Under the pieces are notes generated by a model. That model was not told where the DNA came from. It saw only the letters and a list, made by a program, of their open reading frames with translations, and ran no database searches. DNA of 64,000 bases from Colwellia sp. BRX10-3. GTDB lineage: Bacteria; Pseudomonadota; Gammaproteobacteria; Enterobacterales; Alteromonadaceae. This document shows positions 30,309 to 41,309 of this stretch, one piece after another. Both the position numbers and the translations under genes were made by a program. Position 1 is the first letter of the stretch. Every line of letters starts with the position of its first letter. The stretch is taken from NCBI RefSeq assembly GCF_014077505.1, contig NZ_JACGWA010000007.1, positions 62,001-126,000 on the forward strand, given 5' to 3'.

Positions 30309-30333
30309 AAGCCCCGCGTATTGGGGCTTTTTT
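30309..30333 (+). terminator. Terminator within the rimP leader
   Basis: AAGCCCC at 30309-30315 pairs with GGGGCTT at 30323-30329, followed by a T-run. It lies about 100 bases before rimP and would end a short leader transcript unless antiterminated. Confidence 0.75.
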
Positions 30334-30380
30334 GTATCTTAACTTTGTGAAAAGATGCAATAGCAGCAAGGTGTATCGCT

Positions 30381-30400
30381 GGGCTTTATGCCCTTTTTTT
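30381..30400 (+). terminator. Weak second terminator in the rimP leader
   Basis: GGGC/GCCC is only a 4-bp stem with a 5-base loop, but seven Ts follow at once. It could add to readthrough control ahead of rimP. Confidence 0.4.
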
Positions 30401-30433
30401 GTTTCTGGACTCTTCCAAATTGGAGAAAAGTGA

Positions 30434-30895
30434 TTGGCTAAATTTGAACACAAATTAACCGCAATGTTACGTCCTGCCGTTGAAGAAACGGGTAAGGAAT
30501 TATTAGGCGTTGAGTTTATCAGTGCCGGCAACCATTCGGTTTTGAGATTATTTATCGACCATGAAAATGGTATCGATGTTGATGACTGCGCTGAAGTCAG
30601 TCGTCAAGTAGGGGCCATTCTAGATGTAGAAGACCCCATTAGTAGTGAATATAGCTTAGAAGTTTCATCACCTGGGCTTGATCGTCCACTTTTTGACAAA
30701 GCGCACTTTGAGGCGGTTGTTGATGAAACGGTAGAAGTAAAAATTTCAATGCCATTGAATGGCCGTCGAAAATTCAAAGGCAAATTAGTTGCCGTAGATA
30801 ACGACAGTTTAATTGTAATGGTTGATAACGAGGAATATGAACTTGTTATCAGTAACATAGACAAGGCTCACCTTGTTTTTAACCATCGTAAATAA
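30434..30895 (+). CDS. rimP: Ribosome maturation factor RimP
   Basis: RimP helps assemble the 30S subunit. The 153-residue protein matches the family across its length: PAVEETGKELLGVEFISAG, DCAEVSRQVGAILDVEDPI and YSLEVSSPGLDRPLF are highly conserved. The start is TTG, with GGAGAA at 30422-30427 at good spacing; no ATG or GTG in frame fits. It is the first gene of the rimP-nusA-infB-rbfA-truB operon and follows a leader with two terminator-like hairpins, which points to attenuation or NusA-dependent feedback. Confidence 0.95.
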   Translation: MAKFEHKLTAMLRPAVEETGKELLGVEFISAGNHSVLRLFIDHENGIDVDDCAEVSRQVGAILDVEDPISSEYSLEVSSPGLDRPLFDKAHFEAVVDETVEVKISMPLNGRRKFKGKLVAVDNDSLIVMVDNEEYELVISNIDKAHLVFNHRK

Positions 30896-30924
30896 ATTTA
30901 AAATACTGAGAAAGGCTAACTAGC

Positions 30925-32421
30925 ATGAGTAAGGAAATATTACTGGTCGTAGATGCTGTTTCTAATGAAAAGGCATTACCACGAGAAAGCATTTTTGAAG
31001 CGATGGAAACAGCTTTGGAAACAGCTACAAAAAAGAAATATGAAGGCGATATTATAGTTCGTGTCAGTATTGACCGTGCAACTGGTGAATTTGAAACTTT
31101 TCGCCGTTGGTTAATCGTTGAAGAAAGCGATACCCCGATGGAAAATCCGTATGCTGAAATTAGTTTGGCAGCGGCGCAATATGATGAACCAGAATTAAAC
31201 GTTGGTGATTATGTTGAAGATCAAATTGAATCCGTTAAGTTTGACCGTGTAACAACGCAAACAGCAAAACAAGTTATTGTACAAAAAATTCGTGAAGCAG
31301 AACGTGGCCTTATAGTTGATGCCTATCAAGAACAAATTGGCGAAATCATTACTGGTGTTGTGAAAAAAGCAAGCCGTGATAGTGTCATTTTAGATCTGGG
31401 TAATAATGCAGAAGCTATTATCTACCGTGATGACATGTTACCACGCGAAAGTTTCCGTCCAGGCGATCGTATTCGTGGTTTACTTTATGAAATTAAGCCA
31501 GAAGCACGTGGCGCGCAATTATTTGTCAGCCGTACTAAACCTGAGATGTTAATTGAACTTTTCCGTGTTGAAGTGCCAGAAATCGGCGAAGAAATGCTTG
31601 AGATAAAAGGCGCAGCTCGCGACCCGGGTTCTCGTGCAAAGATTTCTGTTAAAAGTAACGACAAACGTATTGACCCTGTCGGTGCATGTGTTGGTATGCG
31701 TGGTTCACGTGTGCAAGCCGTTTCAAGTGAGTTAGGCGGTGAGCGTGTTGATATCGTTTTATATGATGATAACCCAGCACAATACGTGATCAATGCGATG
31801 GCACCAGCTGAAGTTGCTTCTATCATTGTTGACGAAGACAAAAACACCATGGATATTGCTGTTGAAGAAGGCAACTTAGCCATGGCCATTGGTCGTAGTG
31901 GTCAGAACATACGTTTAGCAAGCCAGTTAACAGGCTGGGAACTTAACGTAATGACCGTTGCAGACATGAACGAGAAACACCAAGCTGAAAACGATAAAGT
32001 ATTAACACTATTTATTGACAAGTTAGATCTTGATGAAGATTTTGCTTTGATGTTAGTAGAAGAAGGCTTTACCTCGTTAGAAGAAATTGCCTACGTGCCT
32101 GTTGCTGAAATGCTAGATATCGATGGCATGGACGAAGACATGGTTGAAGAATTGCGCGAACGTGCAAAAGCGGCAATTACTACTCAAGCATTAGCAAGTG
32201 AAGAAACACTTGAAGGTGCAGAACCTGCAGAAGACTTATTAAATCTTGCCGGTTTAGAACGCCATTTAGCGTTTGTATTAGCAAGTCGTGGTATTACAAC
32301 TTTAGAACACCTTGCTGAACAAGGTGTTGATGAAATATCAGACATTGAAGAATTAGATGAAACCAAAGCGGGCGAGCTAATTATGGCTGCACGTAATATT
32401 TGTTGGTTTAACGAAGAATAA
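30925..32421 (+). CDS. nusA: Transcription termination/antitermination factor NusA
   Basis: NusA binds RNA polymerase and nascent RNA and controls pausing, termination and antitermination. The 498 residues comprise the N-terminal polymerase-binding domain, an S1 domain (about 135-200, [21 protein letters not shown]), two KH domains ([43 protein letters not shown]) and two C-terminal acidic repeats (near 365-420 and 440-490) found in Gammaproteobacteria. It sits 29 bases after rimP and 21 bases before infB. Confidence 0.97.
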   Translation: MSKEILLVVDAVSNEKALPRESIFEAMETALETATKKKYEGDIIVRVSIDRATGEFETFRRWLIVEESDTPMENPYAEISLAAAQYDEPELNVGDYVEDQIESVKFDRVTTQTAKQVIVQKIREAERGLIVDAYQEQIGEIITGVVKKASRDSVILDLGNNAEAIIYRDDMLPRESFRPGDRIRGLLYEIKPEARGAQLFVSRTKPEMLIELFRVEVPEIGEEMLEIKGAARDPGSRAKISVKSNDKRIDPVGACVGMRGSRVQAVSSELGGERVDIVLYDDNPAQYVINAMAPAEVASIIVDEDKNTMDIAVEEGNLAMAIGRSGQNIRLASQLTGWELNVMTVADMNEKHQAENDKVLTLFIDKLDLDEDFALMLVEEGFTSLEEIAYVPVAEMLDIDGMDEDMVEELRERAKAAITTQALASEETLEGAEPAEDLLNLAGLERHLAFVLASRGITTLEHLAEQGVDEISDIEELDETKAGELIMAARNICWFNEE

Positions 32422-32442
32422 CTCACCGGGAGAATTATATAG

Positions 32443-35127
32443 ATGGCAAACGTAACAGTAGAACAACTTGCCAAAGAAATCGGTACACCGGTGGATCGCT
32501 TAGTTAGCCAATTGGCTGACTCAGGCGTGAAAAAATCGGCAACTGATTCTGTTTCGCAAGAAGAAAAAGAAAACCTGCTTGATCATTTGAAAAAGCAACA
32601 CGGTGATGACTCAACTGCTAACCCAAGCAAAATGACATTAAGCCGTAAGAAAAAATCTACTTTGGTTTTAGGTCATGGTAGCAAAGCTAAATCAGTGCAA
32701 GTTGAAGTTCGTAAAAAACGTACTTATGTAAAACGTAGTGATTTAGAAGAGCAACAACAAGCTGAAGTTGAAGCCAAAGCAGCAGAAGTAGCGCGTATTG
32801 AAGCAGAAGTTGAAGCAAAAGCCAAAGCCGAAGCTGATGCAAAAGAAGCAGTAAATGCTCGTGCTGTTGCTGCAGTAAAAGCAGAAGTTCAAGCAGAAGC
32901 CAAAGCCGAAGCAAAAGTTGAAGCAGAAGCTAAAGCTAAACAAGCTGCTATAGCTAAAGCAAAAAATATTGAAGAGTCGGCTAAACCGGCGGCAGTTGTT
33001 GCTGAAACTGAAGAAGCGAAAAAATTACGTTTACAACAAGAAGCAGAGTTAACAGCAAAAGCTGAAGAAGAAGCACGCTTGTCTGCAGAAGTAGCACGTA
33101 AACTTGCTGAAGAAAACGAATCACGTTGGAAAGAGCAAGAAGCTGAACGTAAAGCGAAAGAAAAAGAAGTGGTACATTTAACCTCTTCTAAATACGCGCA
33201 AGAAGCTGAAGATAAAAGTGATTCTGCTGATGAAAGTGGTCGTCGCCGTAAGAAGAAAAAACCTGCTGGCCAAGATAGAAATAACCGTGGTCGTAATGCA
33301 AGAGGCAAAGGTAAGTTAGGCTTATCTTCTCCTCAAAGCTTAAAGCATGGTTTCACTAAGCCTGTTGAAATCAAGCTTAATGAAGTACGCATCGGCGAAA
33401 CAATCTCTGTTGCTGAACTAGCAAACAAAATGTCTGTTAAAGGCGCTGAAGTTGTAAAAGCTATGTTTAAAATGGGTGCTATGGCAACCATTAACCAAGT
33501 TATTGACCAAGAAACAGCGGCATTAGTTGCTGAAGAAATGGGTCGTGAAGTCGTATTAGTGAAAGAAAATGCCCTTGAAGAAGCGGTACTTTCAGATCGC
33601 GACCATACGGGTGAAGCTATTACACGTGCTCCAGTTGTTACTATCATGGGTCATGTTGATCACGGTAAAACGTCATTACTTGATCATATTCGTGAAGCTA
33701 AAGTAGCTGATGGCGAAGCTGGTGGTATTACTCAGCATATCGGTGCATACCATGTAGAAACAGGACACGGAATGATTACATTCCTTGATACTCCTGGTCA
33801 CGCGGCGTTTACAGCTATGCGTTCACGTGGTGCTAAAGCAACAGATATCGTCATTATTGTTGTTGCAGCAGATGATGGTGTAATGCCACAAACAATTGAA
33901 GCAATTCAGCATGCGAAAGCATCTGAAGTGCCAATTATTATCGCTGTTAACAAGATGGATAAAGAAGGTGCTGATCCAGATCGTGTTAAGAGTGAATTAT
34001 CACAACACGACGTGCTTTCTGAAGAGTGGGGCGGAGACGTTCAATTCTGTCATGTATCAGCTAAAACTGGTCTAGGCATTGATGAATTACTTGACGCAAT
34101 ATTACTACAGTCTGAAGTTTTAGAACTCACTGCTGTTGTTGATAAAATGGCTAATGGTGTTGTAGTTGAATCTAAACTTGATAAAGGCCGTGGCCCAGTA
34201 GCTACTGTACTTGTTCAAGAAGGTACATTGAACCAAGGTGATATCGTACTTTGTGGTTTAGAATACGGTCGTGTTCGTGCCATGCGTGATGAAAACGGCA
34301 ACACTATTCAATCTGCAGGCCCATCTATTCCAGTAGAAATTATTGGCTTAAGTGGTGTACCAATTGCAGGTGATGAAGCTACGGTTGTGAAAGATGAGAA
34401 GAAAGCGCGTGAAGTTGCTTTGTTCCGTCAAGGTAAATTCCGTGATGTGAAACTTGCGCGTCAACAGAAATCTAAACTTGAAAACATGTTTGCGAACATG
34501 GCTACAGGTGAAGTTTCTGAAGTTAACGTCGTACTTAAGTCTGATGTTCAAGGTTCACTTGAAGCAATTTCAGATTCATTGACTAAGCTTTCTACTGATG
34601 AAGTTAAAGTTCGCATTATTGGTAGTGGTGTTGGTGCTATTACTGAAACTGATGCAAGCTTAGCTGCAGCGTCTAACGCTATCATGGTTGGCTTTAACGT
34701 TCGTGCCGATGCAACCGCGCGTAAAGTAATTGAAGCTGAGAAAATTGATTTACGTTACTACAGTGTTATTTACTCTTTGATTGACGAAGTTAAAGCAGCA
34801 ATGAGCGGTATGCTTGCTCCTGAGTTTAAACAAGAAATCATTGGTTTAGCACAAGTACGTGATGTATTTAAGTCTCCTAAAATTGGCGCAATTGCTGGTT
34901 GTATGGTTACTGAAGGTATTATCAAACGTTCAGCACCAATTCGTGTATTACGTGAAAACGTAGTGATTTACGAAGGTGAGTTGGAATCTTTACGTCGCTT
35001 TAAAGATGATGTACAAGAAGTTCGTAACGCTACTGAATGTGGTATTGGTGTTAAGAACTACAACGATGTTCGCGTTGGTGACCAAATTGAAGTATTTGAA
35101 ACAGTTGAAATTAAACGCACACTTTAA
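32443..35127 (+). CDS. infB: Translation initiation factor IF-2
   Basis: IF-2 is the GTPase that places fMet-tRNA on the 30S subunit and promotes subunit joining. The 894 residues begin with the IF2 N-domain ([25 protein letters not shown]), then a long Lys/Glu/Ala-rich linker (about 90-280, coiled-coil like). The GTPase domain follows with G1 [29 protein letters not shown] and SAKTGLG, then domains II-IV. Internal initiation sites making shorter IF-2 forms are known in E. coli and could exist here but are not resolved. A hairpin follows before rbfA. Confidence 0.97.
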   Translation: MANVTVEQLAKEIGTPVDRLVSQLADSGVKKSATDSVSQEEKENLLDHLKKQHGDDSTANPSKMTLSRKKKSTLVLGHGSKAKSVQVEVRKKRTYVKRSDLEEQQQAEVEAKAAEVARIEAEVEAKAKAEADAKEAVNARAVAAVKAEVQAEAKAEAKVEAEAKAKQAAIAKAKNIEESAKPAAVVAETEEAKKLRLQQEAELTAKAEEEARLSAEVARKLAEENESRWKEQEAERKAKEKEVVHLTSSKYAQEAEDKSDSADESGRRRKKKKPAGQDRNNRGRNARGKGKLGLSSPQSLKHGFTKPVEIKLNEVRIGETISVAELANKMSVKGAEVVKAMFKMGAMATINQVIDQETAALVAEEMGREVVLVKENALEEAVLSDRDHTGEAITRAPVVTIMGHVDHGKTSLLDHIREAKVADGEAGGITQHIGAYHVETGHGMITFLDTPGHAAFTAMRSRGAKATDIVIIVVAADDGVMPQTIEAIQHAKASEVPIIIAVNKMDKEGADPDRVKSELSQHDVLSEEWGGDVQFCHVSAKTGLGIDELLDAILLQSEVLELTAVVDKMANGVVVESKLDKGRGPVATVLVQEGTLNQGDIVLCGLEYGRVRAMRDENGNTIQSAGPSIPVEIIGLSGVPIAGDEATVVKDEKKAREVALFRQGKFRDVKLARQQKSKLENMFANMATGEVSEVNVVLKSDVQGSLEAISDSLTKLSTDEVKVRIIGSGVGAITETDASLAAASNAIMVGFNVRADATARKVIEAEKIDLRYYSVIYSLIDEVKAAMSGMLAPEFKQEIIGLAQVRDVFKSPKIGAIAGCMVTEGIIKRSAPIRVLRENVVIYEGELESLRRFKDDVQEVRNATECGIGVKNYNDVRVGDQIEVFETVEIKRTL

Positions 35128-35153
35128 TTTCGCTTAGTTTTCATAGGTTAGTT

Positions 35154-35178
35154 AAAATGGGGGCTTAGCCTCCATTTT
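35154..35178 (+). promoter_or_regulatory. Hairpin between infB and rbfA
   Basis: AAAATGG at 35154-35160 pairs with CCATTTT at 35172-35178, and GGCT/AGCC pairs inside. No long T-run follows, so partial termination or an RNase site is possible. Confidence 0.5.
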
Positions 35179-35268
35179 CATTTACAAAATATACGTAATG
35201 TTTAATATTTAATATTGGATAGGGTATATCCTAGTTGATTTTAGCTTATTACGATGTAGGAATTATTT

Positions 35269-35676
35269 ATGGCCAGAGAATTTGCTCGTACTGATCGAGT
35301 TGCACAAGAAATTCAAAAAGAAATCGCGATGATTATTCAGCGCGAAGTTAAAGATCCACGTTTAGGTATGGTGACAGTTAATGCGGTAGAAATTACCCGT
35401 GATTTAGCCTATGCAAAAATATTCGTAACTTTCTTCACTTTAGAAGGGCAAAACGTTGATGTTTCAATCGACGTATTAAATGAAGCTTCAAGCTACATTC
35501 GTACTTTGTTGGCTAAGCGTATTAATGCTCGTATTATGCCAGAGCTTAGATTCATTTATGATAGCTCTATGGTTGAAGGTGTTCGTATGGGCAACTTAGT
35601 TGATAAAGCTGTAGCTGAAGATGTTAAAAATCACGAAGGTGAAATAGACGAAGCCCCAGCCCCAGAGAGCGAATAA
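35269..35676 (+). CDS. rbfA: 30S ribosome-binding factor RbfA
   Basis: RbfA is a KH-like protein that binds 16S rRNA during late 30S assembly and is needed in the cold. The 135 residues show [31 protein letters not shown], the segment AKIFVTFF, and [32 protein letters not shown]. An acidic C-terminal tail (about 20 residues) follows. It lies two bases before the truB start, so the two are coupled. Confidence 0.95.
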   Translation: MAREFARTDRVAQEIQKEIAMIIQREVKDPRLGMVTVNAVEITRDLAYAKIFVTFFTLEGQNVDVSIDVLNEASSYIRTLLAKRINARIMPELRFIYDSSMVEGVRMGNLVDKAVAEDVKNHEGEIDEAPAPESE

Positions 35677-35678
35677 CA

Positions 35679-36623
35679 ATGGCGAAGAAAAGAAAAGGCC
35701 GTGCGATTAACGGCGTTTTACTACTAGATAAACCCTATGATATGTCGTCTAACAATGCTCTGCAGCGAGTTAAGCACATTTATTTCGCGCAAAAAGCAGG
35801 TCATACCGGGGCTTTAGATCCATTAGCAACCGGCATGTTGCCGATATGTTTAGGTGAAGGAACTAAGTTTTCTCAGTTTCTACTTGATACTGATAAAACG
35901 TATCAAGTTACGGCTAAATTAGGTATTCGCACCACTACCAGTGACGCTGACGGCGAAGTTGTTAGTGAAAAAGCTGTTGATGTTAACGCTGAGCAATTAG
36001 CAGCAGCATTAGACTCCTTTCGTGGTACAACGAAACAAATTCCGTCAATGTATTCGGCGTTAAAATATCAAGGGCAACCTTTATACAAATATGCCCGTGA
36101 AGGCATTGAAGTACCAAGAGAGTCACGTGATATTACAGTATTTCGGTTAGATTTAATTCGCTTTGAAGGCGATGAGGTCGACCTAGATATTCATGTTTCT
36201 AAAGGCACTTATATTCGCACCATTATTGACGATTTAGGTGAGCTTTTGGGCTGTGGAGCCCATGTTGCTGATTTACGCCGAAGTGCAGTGGGTAATTATC
36301 CAACCGAAAGAATGGTCACGATGGCAATGTTAGAAGCACTATTAGCGCAAGCTGAGGCTGAAGACGTGCCGCCATCAGTGTATTTAGACCCTTTGTTATT
36401 ACCAATGACAACGGCCTGTGATGGTATTCCAGTGGTTTTTGTTGATGATATGTCAGCAAACTTTTTACGCCATGGTAACCCAGTACAGTGCTCAAATGCG
36501 CCGGCCGACGGTTTAGTCCAAGTATTCATTGGTGATAATGTTGATACGGGTGAATTTATTGGCGTGGGACAAATTGATGACGATGGTTTAGTAAACCCTA
36601 AACGTATTACCGTTGTCAGCTAG
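35679..36623 (+). CDS. truB: tRNA pseudouridine-55 synthase TruB
   Basis: TruB makes pseudouridine-55 in the T-loop of elongator tRNAs. The 314 residues include the catalytic Asp motif [28 protein letters not shown] near residue 48, the [21 protein letters not shown] segment, and [17 protein letters not shown]-terminal PUA-like domain is present. It lies two bases after rbfA; the gap before rpsO holds a probable promoter. Confidence 0.96.
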   Translation: MAKKRKGRAINGVLLLDKPYDMSSNNALQRVKHIYFAQKAGHTGALDPLATGMLPICLGEGTKFSQFLLDTDKTYQVTAKLGIRTTTSDADGEVVSEKAVDVNAEQLAAALDSFRGTTKQIPSMYSALKYQGQPLYKYAREGIEVPRESRDITVFRLDLIRFEGDEVDLDIHVSKGTYIRTIIDDLGELLGCGAHVADLRRSAVGNYPTERMVTMAMLEALLAQAEAEDVPPSVYLDPLLLPMTTACDGIPVVFVDDMSANFLRHGNPVQCSNAPADGLVQVFIGDNVDTGEFIGVGQIDDDGLVNPKRITVVS

Positions 36624-36654
36624 TTTATACTTATGCATAGACTATCAGTTTAAG

Positions 36655-36682
36655 TTGCAATTACAGTAATTGTTGATAGAAT
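36655..36682 (+). promoter_or_regulatory. Probable rpsO promoter
   Basis: TTGCAA at 36655-36660 and TAGAAT at 36677-36682 are 16 bases apart, about 80 bases upstream of rpsO. E. coli also has an rpsO promoter in this gap. Confidence 0.45.
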
Positions 36683-36760
36683 ACGCGCTCTTAGAACGTC
36701 TTGCTGATTTAGTGTTCGGCTTGACGCGATTTTTAAAACACTAAAATTAAGGTAAATAAT

Positions 36761-37030
36761 ATGTCTTTAAATGCTGCTGAAAAAGCTGCTATCGTTGCAG
36801 AATATGCACAAGCTGAAGGTGATACTGGTTCTCCAGAAGTACAAGTTGCTTTGTTAACTGTACAAATCAACCACTTACAAGGTCACTTCAAAGAGCACAT
36901 CCATGATCACCATTCACGTCGTGGTTTATTACGCATGGTAAGCCAACGTCGTAAATTACTTGATTACTTAAAAGGCAAAAACGTTGAACGTTATACTGCT
37001 TTAATCGGTAAATTAGGTCTACGTCGTTAA
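36761..37030 (+). CDS. rpsO: 30S ribosomal protein S15
   Basis: S15 (89 residues) binds the central domain of 16S rRNA early in 30S assembly and, in E. coli, represses its own mRNA through a pseudoknot. The conserved parts [47 protein letters not shown] and the last helix with [13 protein letters not shown] are all present. TAAGGT lies upstream of the ATG. A strong terminator follows immediately, separating it from pnp, with which it is usually paired. Confidence 0.98.
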   Translation: MSLNAAEKAAIVAEYAQAEGDTGSPEVQVALLTVQINHLQGHFKEHIHDHHSRRGLLRMVSQRRKLLDYLKGKNVERYTALIGKLGLRR

Positions 37031-37071
37031 GACAAGCTTTATTTAATAAAATTAAGCAAAGCATATCAAAA

Positions 37072-37093
37072 GGAGCCCAAGGGCTCCTTTTTT
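37072..37093 (+). terminator. Terminator after rpsO
   Basis: GGAGCCC, AA, GGGCTCC then six Ts. Confidence 0.93.
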
Positions 37094-37494
37094 CATGGCT
37101 TAAGTTTACTTACCTATTTCTTAACAATGTTCGAGATAATTTAGGATACACCGCAGATATATTAGCGTTGCTATCATAATGAAGGTACTTGGTACTTGTT
37201 GGGCATAAAACTGAAAATTTTGCAGTATGATGGACTGAATATATTCATCGATTCAAGCGAAATTTCTAGCTGTTTACCACTATGATATTTGTGAATCATT
37301 GAAAGTTATACTGATCATAAAAGCTAGTGAATTGACCTAACGAACTGAAAAGCATAATGTATTCTTTGCTATGAAATTAGCAGTAAAATTAGAAATTATA
37401 CAAGCTGTCTGTCTACGAATTTTAGTAGCTTTTAGAATATTGATATCGTAAATAATTTAAACAGTAAAACAGATAAAATAAGGCGTTTAGAAAG
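37094..37494. other. Intergenic region, rpsO to hydrolase
   Basis: About 400 AT-rich bases with stops in all frames. I see no RNA gene, convincing promoter or repeat. Confidence 0.5.
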
Positions 37495-38442
37495 TTGATT
37501 ATTTTAAAATATAGCTTGTATTTACTACTGACAGTGGTCGTTTCCCTTGGCATTTATCTTTATGCAAATATAGCGTATGACAAGCCTGTTGCAGAACTTA
37601 GCGACCGTTGGGCGCCAGAACCTTCACAATTTTTAAAGCTTGCTGGAATGAATATTCATTTCAGAGACGAAGGCCCAAAATCTGATCAAGAGCCTATTGT
37701 TTTGATTCACGGTACGAGTGCGTCATTACATACATGGGACGGGTGGGTTGAGGTTTTAAAAGATCAACGTAGAGTTATTCGGTTCGATTTACCTGCTTTT
37801 GGTTTAACAGGGCCAGATCCGCAAAACAATTATACTATTGAACATTATGCTGAAGTTGTTATTGCAGTATTAGATAAATTAGCAGTCAAAAAAAGTGTAT
37901 TAGCAGGTAATTCTTTAGGAGGATATATTGCTTGGGCAACAGCAGTATTTCATCCCGATAGAGTATCTAAATTGATTTTAGTTGATGCAAGTGGCTATCC
38001 TTATGATCCTGAATCTGTACCCCTTGCTTTTAAATTGTCACAAAACCCGATAGCAAGTCGCTTATTAAAAAATGTTTTACCAAAATCATTAGTAGAGAAA
38101 AGTGTTAAAAATGTTTATGGAAACCCAGATTTGGTAACCGATGAGTTAGTTGAGCGATACTACGAACTATCTCTTCGAGAAGGCAATCGTAGCGCTTTAA
38201 AAGCGCGTTTTGAACAAACATTGCCAGGAGCCTTAGCGGATGAAATTAGTACTATTAATGTGCCGACACTTTTAATTTGGGGGAACAAAGATAAGTTAAT
38301 ACCACTTAAATTTGGGAAAAAATTCGCACAAGAGATCCCTAACAGTCAATTGATTATATTTGATGATCTAGGCCATGTACCGCATGAAGAAAACCCTCAA
38401 ACAACAGTATCGGCGGTGATACATTTTTTGAAGAATAATTAA
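37495..38442 (+). CDS. Alpha/beta hydrolase with N-terminal membrane anchor
   Basis: A 315-residue protein with a hydrophobic N-terminus (LYLLLTVVVSLGIYLYANIAY) that could be a signal anchor, then an alpha/beta hydrolase domain. The oxyanion region is VLIHGTSASLHTWDGW. The catalytic triad is Ser140 in GNSLGG, Asp266 in GNKDKLIP and His294 in LGHVPHEE, all present. The substrate is unknown; the fold includes esterases, lipases and C-C hydrolases. The start is TTG with AAGGCG about nine bases upstream. It sits between rpsO and pnp, which are adjacent in most Gammaproteobacteria. Confidence 0.82.
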   Translation: MIILKYSLYLLLTVVVSLGIYLYANIAYDKPVAELSDRWAPEPSQFLKLAGMNIHFRDEGPKSDQEPIVLIHGTSASLHTWDGWVEVLKDQRRVIRFDLPAFGLTGPDPQNNYTIEHYAEVVIAVLDKLAVKKSVLAGNSLGGYIAWATAVFHPDRVSKLILVDASGYPYDPESVPLAFKLSQNPIASRLLKNVLPKSLVEKSVKNVYGNPDLVTDELVERYYELSLREGNRSALKARFEQTLPGALADEISTINVPTLLIWGNKDKLIPLKFGKKFAQEIPNSQLIIFDDLGHVPHEENPQTTVSAVIHFLKNN

Positions 38443-39051
38443 CGTAAATAGTATCAACTCAATTTGATTGACAAACAGCCTAGTTAACCAAACGGTTAAT
38501 TTATACTTAATCACTAGGCTCATTATAAAAACTTGGACTGGTGGTTAGTACATTTGTGGTGAGTTTGGTTTACGGTTTACGGCTTGCTGCTTATGTGAAA
38601 AAAACATCAACAAAGAAAAATGCAAACTTTATTGTTGAATTTAAAGCGTATCGGCTTTGAGCATTTGTGTATTCTAGATACTGTATTTTAGCTATGGTAT
38701 TGTGTGTGGTAAATTTAGCTGCATAATTTTAGCCGGTTTCATTCAATGATTTATAATCTTAAATTTTGTAACCAGCGACAAATTGTCAAAATAGCGCTAA
38801 TTTACAAAAATCTTCATATTTCCCCCTATTAACTTCAACATTTCGGCTTTGACGCTAGTAAAAATATAACTGTTAAGTATAATGTGCGTGCAAAATTTGT
38901 ATTTGTAAAAAACTAATCAATCAAACTGTATAATTTTTTGTTCAACTTAGTGCGTAACTTACCGGTAACGCCTTATATTTAAATGATTAACTAAGTGAAT
39001 AAATAATTGTACAGATTGATTAAAATCAAAAGATATTTAAGGAACTACTAA
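38443..39051. other. Long pnp leader/intergenic region
   Basis: About 600 bases without a gene. It begins with an inverted repeat (38477-38520) and includes a TATAAT near 38930 without a good -35 at standard distance. In E. coli pnp is self-controlled through an RNase III-cut leader hairpin; no equally long stem was found by eye near the pnp start. Confidence 0.45.
38477..38520 (+). terminator. Nested hairpin after the hydrolase gene
   Basis: AGCCTAGT (38477-38484) pairs with ACTAGGCT (38513-38520), and TTAACC/GGTTAA form a small inner hairpin. No strong T-run follows; it is probably a 3'-end structure. Confidence 0.45.
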
Positions 39052-41175
39052 ATGTTTAATCCAGTAACTAAAACATTTGAGTTCGGTCAACATACCGTAA
39101 CTCTAGAAACGGGCGTTATTGCTCGTCAAGCCACTTGTGCCGTAATGGCAAGCATGGACGATACCTCAGTATTAGTCTCTGTTGTTGGTAAAAAAGAAGC
39201 AAAACCAGGTCAAGACTTTTTCCCATTAACGGTTAACTACCAAGAGCGTACATATGCTGCTGGTAAAATCCCAGGTGGTTTCTTCAAACGTGAAGGTCGT
39301 CCTTCAGAAGAAGAAACATTAATCTGTCGTCTAATTGACCGCCCAATTCGTCCATTATTCCCTGAAGGGTTTACTAACGAAGTTCAAGTAGTTATCACTG
39401 TTGTTTCTGCTAACCCAGAAATTTCTCCAGACATTATCGCTTTATTAGGTACGTCTGCAGCTTTAGCTATTTCAGGCATGCCTTTTAGTGGACCTGTTGG
39501 TGCAGCGCGCGTTGGTTATACTGACGGAAAATATATTCTTAACCCGCTACAATCTGAATTAGAAGCTTCTCAGCTGAACTTAGTTGTTTCTGGTACAGAC
39601 TCTGCTGTATTAATGGTTGAGTCAGAAGCTGACGTACTTTCTGAAGAAGTTATGCTTGGCGCTGTTATGTTTGGTCATGAGCAAATGCAAACGGCTATCA
39701 CAGCAATTAAAGAAATGGCTGCAGAAGTTAACAATCCTAAATGGGATTGGGTTGCACCGATTAAAAACGCTGATCTTATCGCTAAAATTGCTGAGCTTTC
39801 TGAAAGCCAAGTTGATGAAGCTTACCAAATTACTGAGAAAGCGGTTCGTTACGAAAAAATTAAAGACATCCGTAACAGTGTTGTTGAAACATTATTGGCC
39901 GCTGATGCTGATCTTGACGTTCAAGAAGCAAAAGATTTATTCCATGACCTAGAAAAAACGGTTGTTCGTGGCCGTATTACTAAAGGCATGCCTCGTATTG
40001 ATGGTCGTGATCCTGAAATGATCCGTGCGCTAGACGTAATGACTGGTGTATTACCACGTACTCATGGCTCTGCTGTGTTTACTCGTGGTGAAACTCAAGC
40101 ATTAGTTGTTGCAACGTTAGGTACACAACGTGATGCACAACGTCTTGATACCATTATGGGTGAGAAAACTGATAGCTTTATGCTTCATTATAACTTCCCT
40201 CCATACTGTGTTGGTGAAACAGGTTTTGTTGGTTCTCCTAAACGTCGTGAAATTGGCCATGGTCGTCTTGCAAAACGCGGTATGTTGGCTGTTATGCCTT
40301 CAGCTGAAGAATTCCCATATTCTGTTCGTGTAGTTTCTGAAATTACTGAATCAAACGGCTCATCTTCAATGGCTTCTGTATGTGGTACTTCATTAGCACT
40401 TATGGATGCTGGTGTACCAATTAAAGCTTCAGTTGCTGGTATTGCTATGGGTCTAGTTAAAGAAGGCGACAACTTTGTTGTTCTTTCAGACATCTTAGGT
40501 GATGAAGATCACTTAGGCGACATGGACTTTAAAGTAGCGGGTACTACGGGTGGTATTACTGCACTTCAAATGGATATTAAAATTGAAGGCATTACGCAAG
40601 AAATCATGCAACTTGCTTTAAACCAAGCAAAAGCAGCACGTAATCACATCTTAGCTGTAATGGATGAAGCTATTGGCGGACATCGTGATGATATCTCTCA
40701 ATTTGCTCCACGTATTCATACCATGAAAGTTCCACAAGATAAGATCCGTGACATTATCGGTAAAGGTGGCGCAACTATTCGTCAATTGACTGAAGAAACT
40801 GGCACTACGATTGAAATTGAAGATGATGGTACGGTTAGAATCGCAGCGACTGATGGCGACCAAGCAAAAGATGCGATTGCACGTATTACTGCACTTACCG
40901 CTGAAATTGAAGTGGGTACTGTTTACACAGGTAAAGTTGTACGTATCGTTGATTTTGGTGCGTTTGTTAACGTATTACCAGGCAAAGACGGTTTAGTACA
41001 TATTTCTCAAATCTCTGAAGAACGTGTTAACGCCGTTAGCGACGTATTGACAGAAGGCCAAGATGTAACAGTTAAAGTACTAGAAGTTGACCGTCAAGGT
41101 CGTGTACGTCTGAGCATGAAAGAAGCGATGGAAAAGCCAGTTACAGCAACGCCTGAAACTGACTCAGCAGAGTAA
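39052..41175 (+). CDS. pnp: Polyribonucleotide nucleotidyltransferase (PNPase)
   Basis: PNPase degrades RNA 3' to 5' by phosphorolysis and is part of the RNase E degradosome in E. coli. The 707 residues hold two RNase PH domains. The first contains [26 protein letters not shown]. The second contains [13 protein letters not shown] and [19 protein letters not shown], with the catalytic aspartates. A KH domain ([21 protein letters not shown]) and an S1 domain ([21 protein letters not shown]) complete the protein. AAGGAACT precedes the ATG. A strong terminator follows. Confidence 0.97.
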   Translation: MFNPVTKTFEFGQHTVTLETGVIARQATCAVMASMDDTSVLVSVVGKKEAKPGQDFFPLTVNYQERTYAAGKIPGGFFKREGRPSEEETLICRLIDRPIRPLFPEGFTNEVQVVITVVSANPEISPDIIALLGTSAALAISGMPFSGPVGAARVGYTDGKYILNPLQSELEASQLNLVVSGTDSAVLMVESEADVLSEEVMLGAVMFGHEQMQTAITAIKEMAAEVNNPKWDWVAPIKNADLIAKIAELSESQVDEAYQITEKAVRYEKIKDIRNSVVETLLAADADLDVQEAKDLFHDLEKTVVRGRITKGMPRIDGRDPEMIRALDVMTGVLPRTHGSAVFTRGETQALVVATLGTQRDAQRLDTIMGEKTDSFMLHYNFPPYCVGETGFVGSPKRREIGHGRLAKRGMLAVMPSAEEFPYSVRVVSEITESNGSSSMASVCGTSLALMDAGVPIKASVAGIAMGLVKEGDNFVVLSDILGDEDHLGDMDFKVAGTTGGITALQMDIKIEGITQEIMQLALNQAKAARNHILAVMDEAIGGHRDDISQFAPRIHTMKVPQDKIRDIIGKGGATIRQLTEETGTTIEIEDDGTVRIAATDGDQAKDAIARITALTAEIEVGTVYTGKVVRIVDFGAFVNVLPGKDGLVHISQISEERVNAVSDVLTEGQDVTVKVLEVDRQGRVRLSMKEAMEKPVTATPETDSAE

Positions 41176-41243
41176 TATTTTTGCTGAAAATCAAGTGCAG
41201 TAGTTATGTTAGTTAACACTACCTAATATCTTGTACACAAAAA

Positions 41244-41267
41244 GGGAGCTTAATTGCTCCCTTTTTT
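41244..41267 (+). terminator. Terminator after pnp
   Basis: GGGAGC, TTAATT, GCTCCC and six Ts. Confidence 0.9.
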
Positions 41268-41309
41268 ATATACTCAATATTATAAATATTCACTAGGACT
41301 CTGTTTTAC

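Larger units (their letters stand above)
29949..30433. other. Intergenic leader region before rimP
   Basis: These 485 bases hold a good plus-strand promoter, a 7-bp hairpin (30264-30270 with 30281-30287), a clear terminator and a weaker one. In E. coli a tRNA-fMet gene lies in this place; no tRNA cloverleaf is seen here. The 115 bases or so from the promoter to the first terminator form a possible small RNA or leader. Confidence 0.6.

Noticed and set aside
32687-33308. Leucine/serine-rich minus-strand frames opposite infB
   Set aside because: They mirror the Lys/Glu/Ala-rich linker codons of infB on the other strand; no independent signals.
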